Origin: Acanthamoeba lenticulata
Taxonomy: Eukaryota; Discosea; Longamoebia; Acanthamoebidae
NCBI GenBank assembly: GCA_002179805.1
Contig: NAVB01000111.1
Location: forward strand, 1 to 64,000
Reading direction: 5' to 3'
DNA length: 64,000 nucleotides
The translations under genes and the position numbers were made by a program. Position 1 is the stretch's first letter. Each line of letters begins with the position of its first letter. This document shows, in pieces, positions 1 through 10,171 of the stretch. Below the pieces are notes generated by a model that saw only the letters and a list, made by a program, of their open reading frames with translations, ran no database searches and was not told the DNA's origin.

Positions 1-47
1 TTTGTTTTTTTGTTTTTTTTGTTTTTTTGTTTTTTTGTTTTTTTGGC
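1..47. repeat. T-rich simple repeat (TTTTTTTG-like units)
   Basis: Runs of six to eight T broken by single G at near-regular spacing. It sits at the truncated 3' side of the minus-strand fascin/GRAM gene and is probably intronic or flanking low-complexity sequence. No coding potential is visible. Confidence 0.7.
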
Positions 48-2749
48 TGTTTGTGAGTAGCTGTCGTTCAACTGAAAACGGGAACGCACCGAGTCATGCG
101 CCAGCCACGCGCAGAGCGAGTGCTGCTGGAGGAGCCGGCCGGAGCCGACGCAAAGGCTTCCTGTAGGCCGGCGCGCGCAGGGTCAGACAAAGGGCTGAAG
201 AAGCCTCAACGGGCGGCGCTGCGCACCGATTCGCTGGCGGCCTGCGGGTGGAAGATGATGTGGTAGGTGGTGATCCACACGGTGCCCAGCTGGCCGGTGC
301 CTGGCCAAGTTGTGCGCACAACAGACGGAAGGGCGTGAGTGCACAAAGACCGCAAGCGCTACATGGAGGCAAACGCACCCTTGGTGAGGAAGGCCATGTC
401 GTCGAGGGTGAGGACGAGCTGCTCGCCCGGCCACGTGTTGTCTTGCAGCGCCGCGGGCAGCGCCGGCGACGCAGGCGAGGCCTCCGCCGTCGGCCGAACC
501 AGGGTGACGCGCGAGAGGGCCAGCTGGGTGTTGGAGCGCACGAGCTGCCGCAGCTGCCGCAGGTCCTGCTTGAGGTCGCTCTGGGCCGGAGCCTCCTCAG
601 CGTCCTCCTGCATCATCAAAATACAAGAAAATAAAAGAAATACAAAACATATCATTTATAAATGTCAGTTTGCTCTCGGGAAAGAAGCTGCGCAGAGAGC
701 GGCGGCACGCACGTCAACGCTGCCGCGCTGGAAGGCGGAGATCATCTGGGATGACACGCTCCGCCGCTCGAGCTCTTCGGCCGACACGCCCAGCGGGACC
801 AGCTGGAAGCACGTCGCCTGCCCACCAGCACCAACAACCCACCAATGTTGGAGAGAGAGAGAGAGAGAAAGGGAGAAGGGGAGAAAGAGAGACAGGAGGG
901 ACCTCCTCGCGAGTCTTCTTGTCACCTACGAGCTCGCCGCCTTGGTTGTTGCCGCCTCGGTAGCGGAGGTAGCAACCATACCAGGTCTTGATGTAATACT
1001 GGAGGGAGTGGGAAATTTAATGTACAACTTCTTCCAACAAAATAAAATAAAATACAAAATACAAAATACAAAAAATGAAAATGTAAAAATAGTTAACATC
1101 AAATAAAAAATTAAATGATAAAAATCAAAGGCATACTCGGTACTCGCCGTCCTCGTGCGGGTGCAGCGAGAACAGCTCCTGCGGGCCGGCCGTGCGGGCG
1201 AGGGCGCTCAGGGTGCCGTTCATCTCCACTGTGAGGTATCTGTTGGAGAGCAGCTGCTCGTGTGAGTGACATATCGTCGTCTTCGTCGAGTGTTTGGCGG
1301 AGGAGGGGAGCGACCGCTTATTGGGCGTGATGATGGCCGTGCCCTGGTGGCCCAACTCAAAGAGGAAGCAGGCTGACCTGCTCACTTTGTCGCCACCGAC
1401 CGCAACCAATTTGCCGGCCTTCGAGCATGTGCAGATGAGACCCGAGCCGACCAGTCTCACGCCCGCCTGTAACGCACACGCAAATGCACGCGCAAGCCAC
1501 CGCCCACGTCTGAGCAAACATCCCAAAACGGGCCACGGCTGGTCTTGAGCAAAAGCCGACCGACCTTGATGACTAACGTGAAGGTCTCGTTGGGTGTCGG
1601 CTCCAGAAGGTGCCTTCCGACGAGAGTCGAGCCAGCCTGCGAGCGCAGGTTGGGTTTAGCCGGAGCTCCATGGGGCTTCTCTTGAGATATGCTTCCTGAG
1701 CACGAACCTTAGTGCGCTCCAGACCGACGTACGTGCGATACGCGCTCCGCAGTGCGAAGCGGCCATCGCCAACGGGCATCGGGGTGAAGAGCTCCGTGTC
1801 GCGCGGGGTCATGACCGAGCTGGCCAATGGAACGGGACGACCACAACCTGGTCAGTACACATGCGGGACACACACACACACACCCAAGAGACACGTCGTA
1901 CGCCAGGCTGAAGGAGCCGTCTTTGCGCTCGACGCTGCAGTACAGGCCGTTGGCCGCCTTGAGCGCCACGTGCTCGTTTGATAACGCGTCGTCGGCCGAG
2001 CCGACCGAGGTGCCTCGCTGGGAATGGCCCTTGTGCCGCCACTCGGCCACGAAGAGGCGCTTGCTTTTGCTGGCTCCATCTCCGGTGCCGCAGGCGGACT
2101 CGCTGTCAAAGAGCCGGGCCACCGGGCAGTCAGCCTGCACCGCCTTGGCGCCCACCACGCGCACGAATCGCTGGTTGCCCTCGACCTTGAGCGCCACGCG
2201 CGGGAACTCGTGAAAAAAGTGCAGCCAGTGCGGCGTCGCAATGCCACTGCCGCCGCCCGACACCGACGTTGAAGACGACGAGGACGAGGACGTTGAAGAC
2301 GGGCACAGCGGGGCGGCCGAAGTCGAGGCCGGCCTGGGGGAGCTGGTCCCGGCATGGGGAGGCGAGGAGGAGGAGGAGGAGGAGGCGGCGGTCCTGCGCG
2401 GAGCCGGGGGAGTGAACGCTCCTCGAGAGTTCACGTCCTGCGCCAAAAGCGGTCGAGGCGGAGGAGGAGGTGGACAAGTCGGTGGTGGGGCGCTGCAGAG
2501 GACTGCTGGAGCCGAGAGCGGTGGCGAAGGTGGTCGCTCGGTAATAGAAGCACGTGAGGATAACGCTCGAGTGGAGAAAGAGGAAGAAGAAGATGTGGAG
2601 ATGGGGGTGGAAGAGGAAGAGGAAGAGTTGCCAAACACGACCACGCCGGATTCAAAGTCAAGCACGGGCGCAGCTGAAATCTTGAGGGCGTTTCTGTTTT
2701 CGCGTCGTTTCCACGCTGCCGCGGGAGTGGCACCCTGACCGGCGTCCAT
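1..2749 (-). CDS. Fascin-like beta-trefoil protein with a C-terminal GRAM-like domain (partial, runs off the left edge)
   Basis: The start is the ATG at 2747-2749. The first ~170 residues are low-complexity (Ser, Pro, Ala). They are followed by beta-trefoil repeats typical of fascin: 'HVALKAANGLYCSVERKDG' near 1900-1960, 'GDGRFALRSAYRTYVGLE' near 1740, 'GVRLVGSGLICTCSKAGKL' near 1420, and 'NRYLTVEMNGTLSA' near 1230. Introns separate these, one holding a CA repeat at about 1866-1880. A later exon (about 360-640) and the next (about 240-305) together resemble a GRAM domain: 'WPGEQLVLTLDDMAFLTK', then after a phase-1 intron 'LGTVWITTYHIIFHP', as in myotubularins. A role in actin bundling coupled to membrane lipid binding is inferred. 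Downstream exons lie outside the window. Confidence is good for fascin-like and moderate for GRAM. Confidence 0.65.
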
Positions 2750-2962
2750 AGCGTCCCTGGCCGCAGACGTCCAAGGACAACGTTGGTTTGTGGGAACAAG
2801 GTACCTAGTTATTATCTGAAATTAATGCAATTATTAGGATAATCGGGAAAGGAAATACGCTCTGAGAAAAGAAAATCGGAGAAAATCCACCTCGAACAAA
2901 GTTGGCCCATCAGACCATTAGCGGGCAGAGGGAACACGCGTTGAAGCAGCCTCCCTTGCAAG

Positions 2963-5900
2963 ATGGAGACCGCAATCAATTTGCTGATTCGCCCTCCGCG
3001 AAACGAATACCTACCCTCCCAACTGGGTCCGACCCGATTTACGATTGCCAACCGATGCTACAAGCGCCAAGATTTAGAGGTATTATTCATCTCTGAATCC
3101 CCTTCCAAGAGTTGCTTTTTCTCAGGTGAGGACGAGTGGCATGTTTGGGGGTGACACCACAGTTGGTCAACTCGCGTAACCTTCGGCTCCGCTGCAGCCA
3201 CTGGGAGCCCGTGGACGAAGAGCGTCCAGCGCAGCGTATGGGCTGCGTCGTTTACCTGCACGGTAACAGCGGCTCGCGGATGGACGCCGCGGAGAACGCC
3301 ATCATGCTCCTCCACGCCTTCCAGCTGACCTACTTTGTTTTTGACTTTGCGGGCGCTGGCCTCTCCGAGGGCACGTCGTACCTCGCCTTGCCTAAGCTCT
3401 TCTTCTCGGCCCACCCACAACTTCTTCTTTTTCTTCTTCTTCTTCTTCTTCTTTTTTCCTTGCTTGGGCGTGAAAGCAGGCAAGTACATTTCGCTGGGGT
3501 ACCACGAGCAGGACGATGTGGAGACCGTGCTGGCCTACCTCCGGTCCACCGGCACCGTATCCAGCGTTTGTACGCCTTCTTCTTCTTCTTCTTCTTCTTC
3601 TGCGTTTGGCTTGCTACTGCTGCTGCTACTGCAGCTGTCTGTGTCGAGAGGGCGTTCATGACCGCGATAATGATTGTCCGTTGTCCGTCAATGTCACAAT
3701 GGCATAGGCCTGTGGGGCCGCAGCATGGGTGCTGTGACGGCGATCATGTACACGGCCAAGGCCGAGGCCCGGCGCGCAGAGGGCGACGAGTCGGTGACGG
3801 TGCCAGGCATGCTGATCCTCGACTCGCCCTTCTCCAGCCTCGTCAAGCTCATTCCCGAAGTCGTCGACTCTGCTGACGTCAAGGGACCCTACGTACATGG
3901 CCTCTCTGGCTCAAACCCATCAATCGTACTGTGCTTTTTGTTGTGCTTTCTCTCACCTCTTCATCGTTCTTGTCGGCCTGGGGGACGTACCAGATCAAAC
4001 AAATCCCGAAGAAGGTGGTCGGTGGGCTGGTTGGGCTGGGCATCCCGATCCTGCGAAAGGGCATTCGGGCGCGCGCCGAGTTCGACATCACCGATCTCGA
4101 GCCCATCGCCTGTGCGCCCCAGTGCTCCGTGCCCGCCATCTTGGTGCAAGGTGCGCTTTTTTAAAATATAAATATATAAAAATATATGTATAAAAATAGA
4201 GATCTAAATATGTTATTCTAAAATGATGGACGTGACAGGCCGGAATGACACGCTGGTGCGGCCGCACCACACGAAGCTGCTGTTCGAAGCCTACGGTTCG
4301 CCATCCAAGCGGCGGATTGTGGTCGAGGGCGGCCACAACACGGGGCGCGGCTCGCTGTGCTTTGAGGAAATCGCCTCCTTCCTCTTCTCCCACTTCCTCG
4401 ATGACCAGGGTTTGCATGTCCAGCCTCTATTCCCCCAATCTTCTTCTTGTCGGGCATTCTCCACTGATCAAAGGGCCGCCTTGCTGCGCAACAGCACGAA
4501 AGCTGGTGGGCGGGGCCGACGGCTCGTTCCCGCGGATGCGCGTTAATTTGGACGACCTGGCCGTGCCCTATTTCCTCTGTCGCGTATGTGCACACTTCCT
4601 TCTCTCACAGCCTCGGTTCTTCGTGCTGACGGTCGAGATCACACACACACACACACATGTAGCGCTTGCCCTACCCGCTGGTGAAGGAGCAGGTCTCCAG
4701 CTTCAACTCGCTGGTGGCGCTGGCCATCGACCACAATTGCGTGCAGCTCCTTCAGCCGTACACCGGGGCAAGTCCCTCTCGCTGAGCTCCCTGCTGTGCC
4801 GCTTGCTGGCCATTTCTATTTCGGAACGCGCCCTGACGGCGGCCATTGTGGTGCGCCTTATCTACCAGGTCAAGCTCGGCACGTACCGGCTGGGCAGCAT
4901 GGACGACCACGACAATATTCTGGGCTACGGCGTGGAGGCCATCAGCGGCGAGGCCGACCAGAAGCTGTTTTGGGTCCGAATCCTCGAGCACCACACCGAG
5001 ACCGAGAGCGTCCTGCTCTTCCTCAGCGGGCGGGTTCGTCTATTGATTTCTGTTATTATTTTATTATTATTATTATTCTTTCATGAAATATGCTCATTGG
5101 TGCACACATATGTGTGCTTGACAGGCGGACGAGATTGCGGAAATTTTGAAGCTGCGGATCGACACGCTCTTGCGAGAGAAGCTCACCAACGTGAACATGG
5201 CCAGCCGCATCGAGCAGATCGTGCAAAAGCTGGTGGCGCGGCGCATCGAGGAGCAGGTGGCCCAGCACAAGCGAAAGCGAGAAAAGGAGGACGAGAAACA
5301 ACAGCAGCAACAACAACAACAGCAACAACGGCATCAACAGCATCAGAGCCATCATCACCACCGTCATCGACGACGACGGGACGCGTCACAGCAGGAAGCG
5401 GACGACGGTAGTGGCGCTAGGAGTCCGAGAGGGGGCGAGGACCATCACCATTTCTCGCTGCGTCTGCGACGAGGCACGGCCAGGCTGTTTCATGCCATGC
5501 TCGGCGGCGGCGGCGGCGGCGGCAGTCGGGACGACACCAGAGCAGCCCCGGCAGCTCACGTGAGCGACGCTGGTGTGCTCCCCGACAGCAGCAGCTCGAA
5601 TGGCGGCGCACCGCCGGAGATCAGCGTCACTGCGCCCGCCGGCACAGGCAGCAACGAGAGCAGCCCTGTGGAGCACGGCGGCCCAGCGTCATCGTCCAAG
5701 GCAGAGGCGGAGACGGAGGACGAGGGGCAGATGGCGGCGGTCGACGGCATGGAGGTAAGCGTGGATGAGACGGAGATCATCGGCACGATCGAGGAGGTCC
5801 TGTGCGAGATCGGCCTGCTGAACGAGAACGACCGGCCTTACCTCCATGCTGTCATCTGCGACAGCGTGCGGGCGGTGATCAAGCGCGAGCTCGACAACTA

Positions 5901-6432
5901 CCGGTCCACCAAGCGTGAGCGTCGCGAGCGCGAGCTCGAACTGCACAAGGGCTGGACGCCATCGCCTTCGTCGTCATCGTCATCGTCATCGTCGCGACCC
6001 CGGGAATGTTCACAGACGGTGTCCGATGTTGCGCCTGGCGACCTGGCCGTGGAGCAGAGCAACAAGACGAAGGAGGAGAGGGAGGGCGCGGCGGAGAACA
6101 AAGAGAACAACGCCATCGACGCCGCCAAGAAGCTCACAGTTCCCGAGAAGAGGGAGGAGCGGCCACGCACCCTCCTGCGCACGATGAGCAGCCATTTGTG
6201 GGAGAGGAAGCAGGGACGGCAGCGAAGCCATCGACGACGATCGCAGCAGCCACAGCCCCGGCTCGAGGACGACGAGAACGACGTCGGTGTCAACAACAAC
6301 AACAATCACAACTCACCATCATCATCACCATTGAAGCCCAAGGCGGAGACGACACCGCACGTGTACAGCGACGGCGGGGCTACACCAGACCAGCTGCGGG
6401 CGCGCGGCGAGCTAGACGTGAACGGGGAGTGA
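2963..6432 (+). CDS. Alpha/beta hydrolase (ABHD/S33-like) with long low-complexity C-terminal extension
   Basis: ATG at 2963. Exon 1 encodes 'RPPRNEYLPSQLGP', the usual start of amoeba and ciliate serine hydrolases of this group. The core has an oxyanion-type 'YLHGNSGSR' (about 3255), a nucleophile elbow G-R-S-M-G (Ser codon at 3722), an acid candidate in 'GRNDTLVRPHH' (about 4240) and a His in 'VEGGHN' (about 4325). A phase-1 intron (4410-4494) joins it to a second half, 4495-6432, with a 'NLDDLAVPYFLC' segment, a helical region near 5150-5280, a polyQ run (about 5298-5340) and Ser/His/Glu-rich sequence up to TGA 6430-6432. Introns contain CTT and CA repeats. The substrate cannot be named. 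The tail makes the protein far longer than a typical ~300-residue hydrolase; a separate downstream gene is less likely because the phases fit. Confidence 0.75.
3420..3456. repeat. (CTT)n microsatellite in hydrolase intron
   Basis: CTT/CTTT tract inside an intron of the hydrolase gene. It doubles as a long polypyrimidine tract before the acceptor near 3480. Confidence 0.8.
3576..3601. repeat. (CTT)n microsatellite in the next hydrolase intron
   Basis: A second near-perfect CTT array, in the intron that ends just before the nucleophile-serine exon (acceptor near 3712). Confidence 0.8.
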
Positions 6433-6519
6433 CACACTCTCCACAACACACACACACACAGCCGAAGAGATCTTCGGCCTTCTTTTTGACGAAAGTGTAA
6501 CGTTTCTTGATCGCCGAAA

Positions 6520-7495
6520 TCATCGCTGGCCACCAGCACTTCCCGACAACAACACTTGCTGGGCGTGGCGTGCTGGGCGGTGCTGGGCGGACGCGCTGGG
6601 GCGCCGAGAGTGCGGCGGCCTGCGTGAGGCGCGGATGGCCGACAGCGAGGGCGGCGAGATGGGGCCCTCTGGTGGTGGTGCCGTCGTCGTTGTTGAGGAG
6701 GAAGGTGGCGGAGGCGGTGGCCGGTCGAATCGTCGGCCGAGGTTCATGCCAGCCGTCGCCGGGCCAAGCTTGCGCAGGGTGGCCCGGAAGACCGGGGACC
6801 CAGGGTTGAGGCTCTGGACCTTCTCCGCAAACGCTGTGCGCGCCACGTCGCCAAAGCGGAAGGGCGGGCAGCGGTCCCGATCGCCGTCGAGACCGAAGCC
6901 GCCTTGGAGGAAGAGCTCGACGGCCTCGTAGAAGCCTTCGTCAAAATCGGTCTCCACGTAGACCTCGCTGTCGGGGTCGTCGTCAAGGAACTGGCCAATG
7001 GTGCTCACCAGTTGTGGCGTCACCATGCGCCGCTTGGCGTGTCGCTTCTTGAACCAAGGGTCAGGATAGAAGAGCGACACACACTTGACCACCATAGACG
7101 ATGGACTTGGGTCATTGTCGCCGGCGACGACGGCCAGTTGGTCCCGGAAGGACTGCAGCAGGGGCGCCAGACTCACGTTGACGTTGCACGCGACGTAGGC
7201 CAGGTTAGGCGCCGGCGCGAGCTTGAGCCGCTCGCCCTGCAGCTCGAGCCCGAGGAAATTCATCTCCGGGTGCGCCCTGGCCAAGTCCTGGATGAGCTCG
7301 CCCTTGCCGCAGCCCAAGTCGATGTGGAACGGCTGGTGCGGGTCGGCGTAGAGTGCGCGCCAGTCAGGCAAGGCCATCATTTGTATCTGGCAGTGCCGCG
7401 ACAGCGGGTTGGGTGTGGAGCGCAGCCTGGTAGTGTAGTGGTGGACCGGAGTCAGCGTGTGCCTTATGTGGTGTCGGGCTGGCATGCCACCCTCC
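6520..7495 (-). CDS. trmB: tRNA (guanine-N7-)-methyltransferase, TrmB type
   Basis: SAM-dependent methyltransferase expected to make m7G46 in tRNA. It has the SAM-binding 'HIDLGCGKGELIQDLA' (about 7280-7325), the 'NFLGLELQG' acidic strand, and the diagnostic 'FYPDPWFKKRHAKRRMV' (about 7020-7070), followed by 'YVETDFDEGFYEAV'. The PDPW-KKRH-KRR form is that of bacterial and plant organellar TrmB rather than metazoan METTL1. Upstream, 'RLRSTPNPLSRH' matches the family's N-terminal R-x-NPLS segment. The start is placed at the ATG at 7493-7495; an upstream exon is possible. The C-terminal ~90 residues are Pro/Ser/Thr/Arg-rich and do not belong to the fold. It converges on the hydrolase gene with only 87 bp between them; that gap carries a CA repeat. 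Bacterial-type origin (organellar or transferred) is inferred. Confidence 0.88.
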
Positions 7496-7800
7496 CCCGC
7501 ATTATCAAGTGCTCCACCCAGGCACAAACCTTGAACTGTAGCTCCGGAGGGAGGAGCTCACGCCCATTAGCGGCACCTGACGAGCGAGATTGCCCTGCGA
7601 ACGCGAGATTAACATTGAACAGTTAACTGTTTGGCATAAGACTCACTCCGGAGGCAGAGTAGGGCATCACGCGGTACCGTTATTCCGATAGAAGGAAGAG
7701 CTGCGCTCCATGGAGAGGCCCGCATGATCCTTGGCGCTGCCCCGACGAAGAAGAACAAGAAGAAAAACGAAGAAGAAAAAAAAAACTAAACAGTTGGAGG
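7496..7800. promoter_or_regulatory. Divergent intergenic region between trmB and the CENP-O-like gene
   Basis: About 305 bp between two divergent starts. It has no recognisable gene. A purine-rich GAAGAA/A tract lies at about 7745-7790 just before the plus-strand ATG. Probable shared promoter or 5' UTR sequence; an extra 5' exon of trmB cannot be excluded. Confidence 0.4.
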
Positions 7801-9167
7801 ATGGAGGAGGACGCAAGCTCTGATCCACTCGAATTGGCACATCTGATACGGGAAAAGGCAGAACTCATCGGTAATGCACAGCAGAAGCAGCTTGCGCGAT
7901 TAGATTCGCTTGCCGAGCTCAAACAGCAGCGTAGGGCTCCCCCAATGGCGTCTGATCTTCCTCAATTCAAACACATGAGCATTTGTGTAAACAGTGGCAG
8001 AGGTACGTGCCCGGCACGGGGAGATGCAAGCTGAACTCGAGCGCATGAGCGCAGCGACAATAATGACCCCCAGTCCTGAAGACGGCAAGAAGGACACGCG
8101 CGAGACGAAGCGACCCTCAGCAGCCGACATCAAGCGCGAGGTGCATGCACCCATGTGTTGCATTCCTTCCATTGGGCTCATGTGTGGCCGTTGCTTGACA
8201 GATGGAGGCAACGATCGCCGCCAACACGCGAAAGCGGAAGTGGAACCTGTGGAGCCAGGCCTACGACCTCGCGGGCGTCCGCATCCTCCCCTTTTCGGAT
8301 GGCCGCTTGCTCCTCATCCTCAGCTCGTCTCTTAATGGTGATTACACATAGCTCGCTTTTCTTGCGTCCATTATTGCATGACCTGATCGTGGCCAGCTGA
8401 CTTGACTGTGGCACGTGGGTGCGTCCACAGGCCAGTACTTTGATAAGCGCTATCACATCTGGCTGGAAGCGGACGAAAGCCGCCAGCTGCGGGTGTTTAA
8501 GCACACGTTGCCCTACTTCGTCCCCGTCAGGCAGCTCGAGGAGCAGCATCTGGCCACCAACATCCGAGTGCGTGCCAACTGGGACAAGACAAACAGTTTC
8601 TTCCTCAGCTCTTCCCTCATTTTTATGCTTCTGCTTCTGTGCTGCAGCACTTCGTGCGCGCGGTGCGTGGCTATTTGACCCCATTCATCGAACGACGAGG
8701 CCAAATCGTGGAGCTCAGTGCCCTGCCAGGCGTCTCGTCGGTGGAGGTGAGCAGCGCGGCGTTCGATTGCGTGCGCTTCTCGTACGCCAGTCCACAACAC
8801 GGGTACATGCATGTTTCATGTTGAGACTTTTGAGTGGCTTGCTCACGTGGTTTCTCAACAAGGCCGGTACAAGTCAGCCTCAAGTTCGAGATGTTACGTG
8901 CTCGACCCAGCGAAGCTGAACTCGCATTCCAGGAGCCGCTCAAAAAGACGCGAGGCAAGCCCTCTGCTTCACGTACGTGAGATGCCGCTCGTTCGTTAGC
9001 TTTTACCTTTGTGGAGGCTGACTGGGTACTCTCTCGGCACCCACACGTACGTAGACAAAGAAGCCGCGAGTGCACGAGACAAGTGGAAATGTAAAGCTGA
9101 AGAGGTCCTGATACAGACTACTTCTCTGGCCGGGGCCTTGCGGCAGCTTGCCACCAACAAGGACTGA
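7801..9167 (+). CDS. CENP-O/Mcm21-like kinetochore protein
   Basis: Start ATG 7801; stop TGA 9165-9167. Spliced by hand, the N-terminal third is coiled coil (a phase-1 intron, 7931-8000, joins 'LAELKQQ' to 'VRARHGEMQAELERM'). The second part has the CENP-O arrangement: 'YDLAGVRILPFSDGRLLLIL', then 'YFDKRYHIWLEADE', 'RVFKHTLPYFVPV', and 'HFVRAVRGYLTPFIERRGQ'. It closes with 'VSLKFEML' and a basic tail. The pattern HT(L/I)P-F(V/I)P followed by a helical segment and ERR is typical of CENP-O, part of the COMA/CCAN inner kinetochore. The family diverges strongly, so this rests on motif order. TAF13 begins 68 bp downstream on the same strand. Confidence 0.65.
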
Positions 9168-9235
9168 GAAAACAAACAAAAAAACAAAGCAAAGAAGGAA
9201 AGTAAAAGTGTAAAAGAAAATAGAAGAGAGAGGAG

Positions 9236-9967
9236 ATGGATGACACACCAGCGCCCATCGTGCGCCGAAAAGGGCGGCCACCCAAGGACCCAGAAAGAGC
9301 AGCCGAGCGTGCTGCGGCTGCGGCTGCCCTTGAGGCCAAGCAGCCGCGTGGCGTCAAGCGAAAGCGAATGTTCACACGTGAACGTACATTTTGCCTCCCC
9401 CCCCCTTCACTAGATCTCCTCTGTCGGTCTGTTAATTTTATTCCCTCTTTTGTGCCACACAATCAATAGTACAGGCAATGATGTATGGCTTTGGGTAAGT
9501 TTCCTCCTTCACAGCTTTCTTGCACAAGTAGCCCTATTCTCTTTTTAAACTACTTCTTGTTCGGGGCAGGGACGTGTCGAATCCTCTATCCGAATCTGTT
9601 GACCTGTTGGAGGACATGGTGGTTGAATATGTGGTCGAAATGGTGCACCTGCCTTCGCTCCCTTTTCCTGTCGCCACGCCAGGCCTGACGCTGTACACAC
9701 ACGCGCGCGCGAAAACAGACGCAAAAAGCACTTCAGCTGTCTGGCAGTACGAAGAAGGGTAAGGTCCAGACGGATGACCTCATCTTCGCGCTGCGCAAGG
9801 ACGCGAAAGGTCACGATCGCGCGCTTGAACTGCTGCGCATGGCCGAAGAGCTCAAGCGGGCTCGCGCCAGCTTCGAGGAGAAGGACATCATCAAGGATGC
9901 CAGCGCCGACAAGGACAAGGAGAAAGAAAAGGAAAAAGAAGAAGATGATCTCTTTGGCGGCGATTGA
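9236..9967 (+). CDS. TAF13: TFIID subunit 13 (TAF13), histone-fold protein
   Basis: Four exons fit exactly in phase: 9236-9383, 9470-9494, 9570-9642 and 9719-9967 (stop TGA 9965-9967). The N-terminus has an AT-hook-like 'RRKGRPPKDP' and an Ala-rich stretch. The histone fold is clear: 'MFTRE' and 'MMYGFG', then 'NPLSESVDLLEDMVVEYV', 'KGKVQTDDLIFALRKD', and 'ELLRMAEELKRARASFEE'. The C-terminus is Lys/Glu/Asp-rich. TAF13 pairs with TAF11 in TFIID and binds TBP. The extra basic, Ala-rich N-terminus is not part of the minimal animal or yeast protein. This is one of the most secure calls in the window. Confidence 0.95.
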
Positions 9968-10171
9968 TATCCGCGTGCCCTCTGTCGATGGAGACGTACA
10001 GGGCTCTGGCTGTCTCTTCCTCCCTCTCTTTCCCTTGTGCAGTTGTTTTTGTGGGCGTGCATGCCTCAAATGCTTGCGGGCATTGGCTGTGTTCTAATTT
10101 AACTTGTTTTAATTGTATTACGGAGACCTCGAAGCAATTGTCGTGGAGCAGTGGTCACGCGTGCCACGAAG

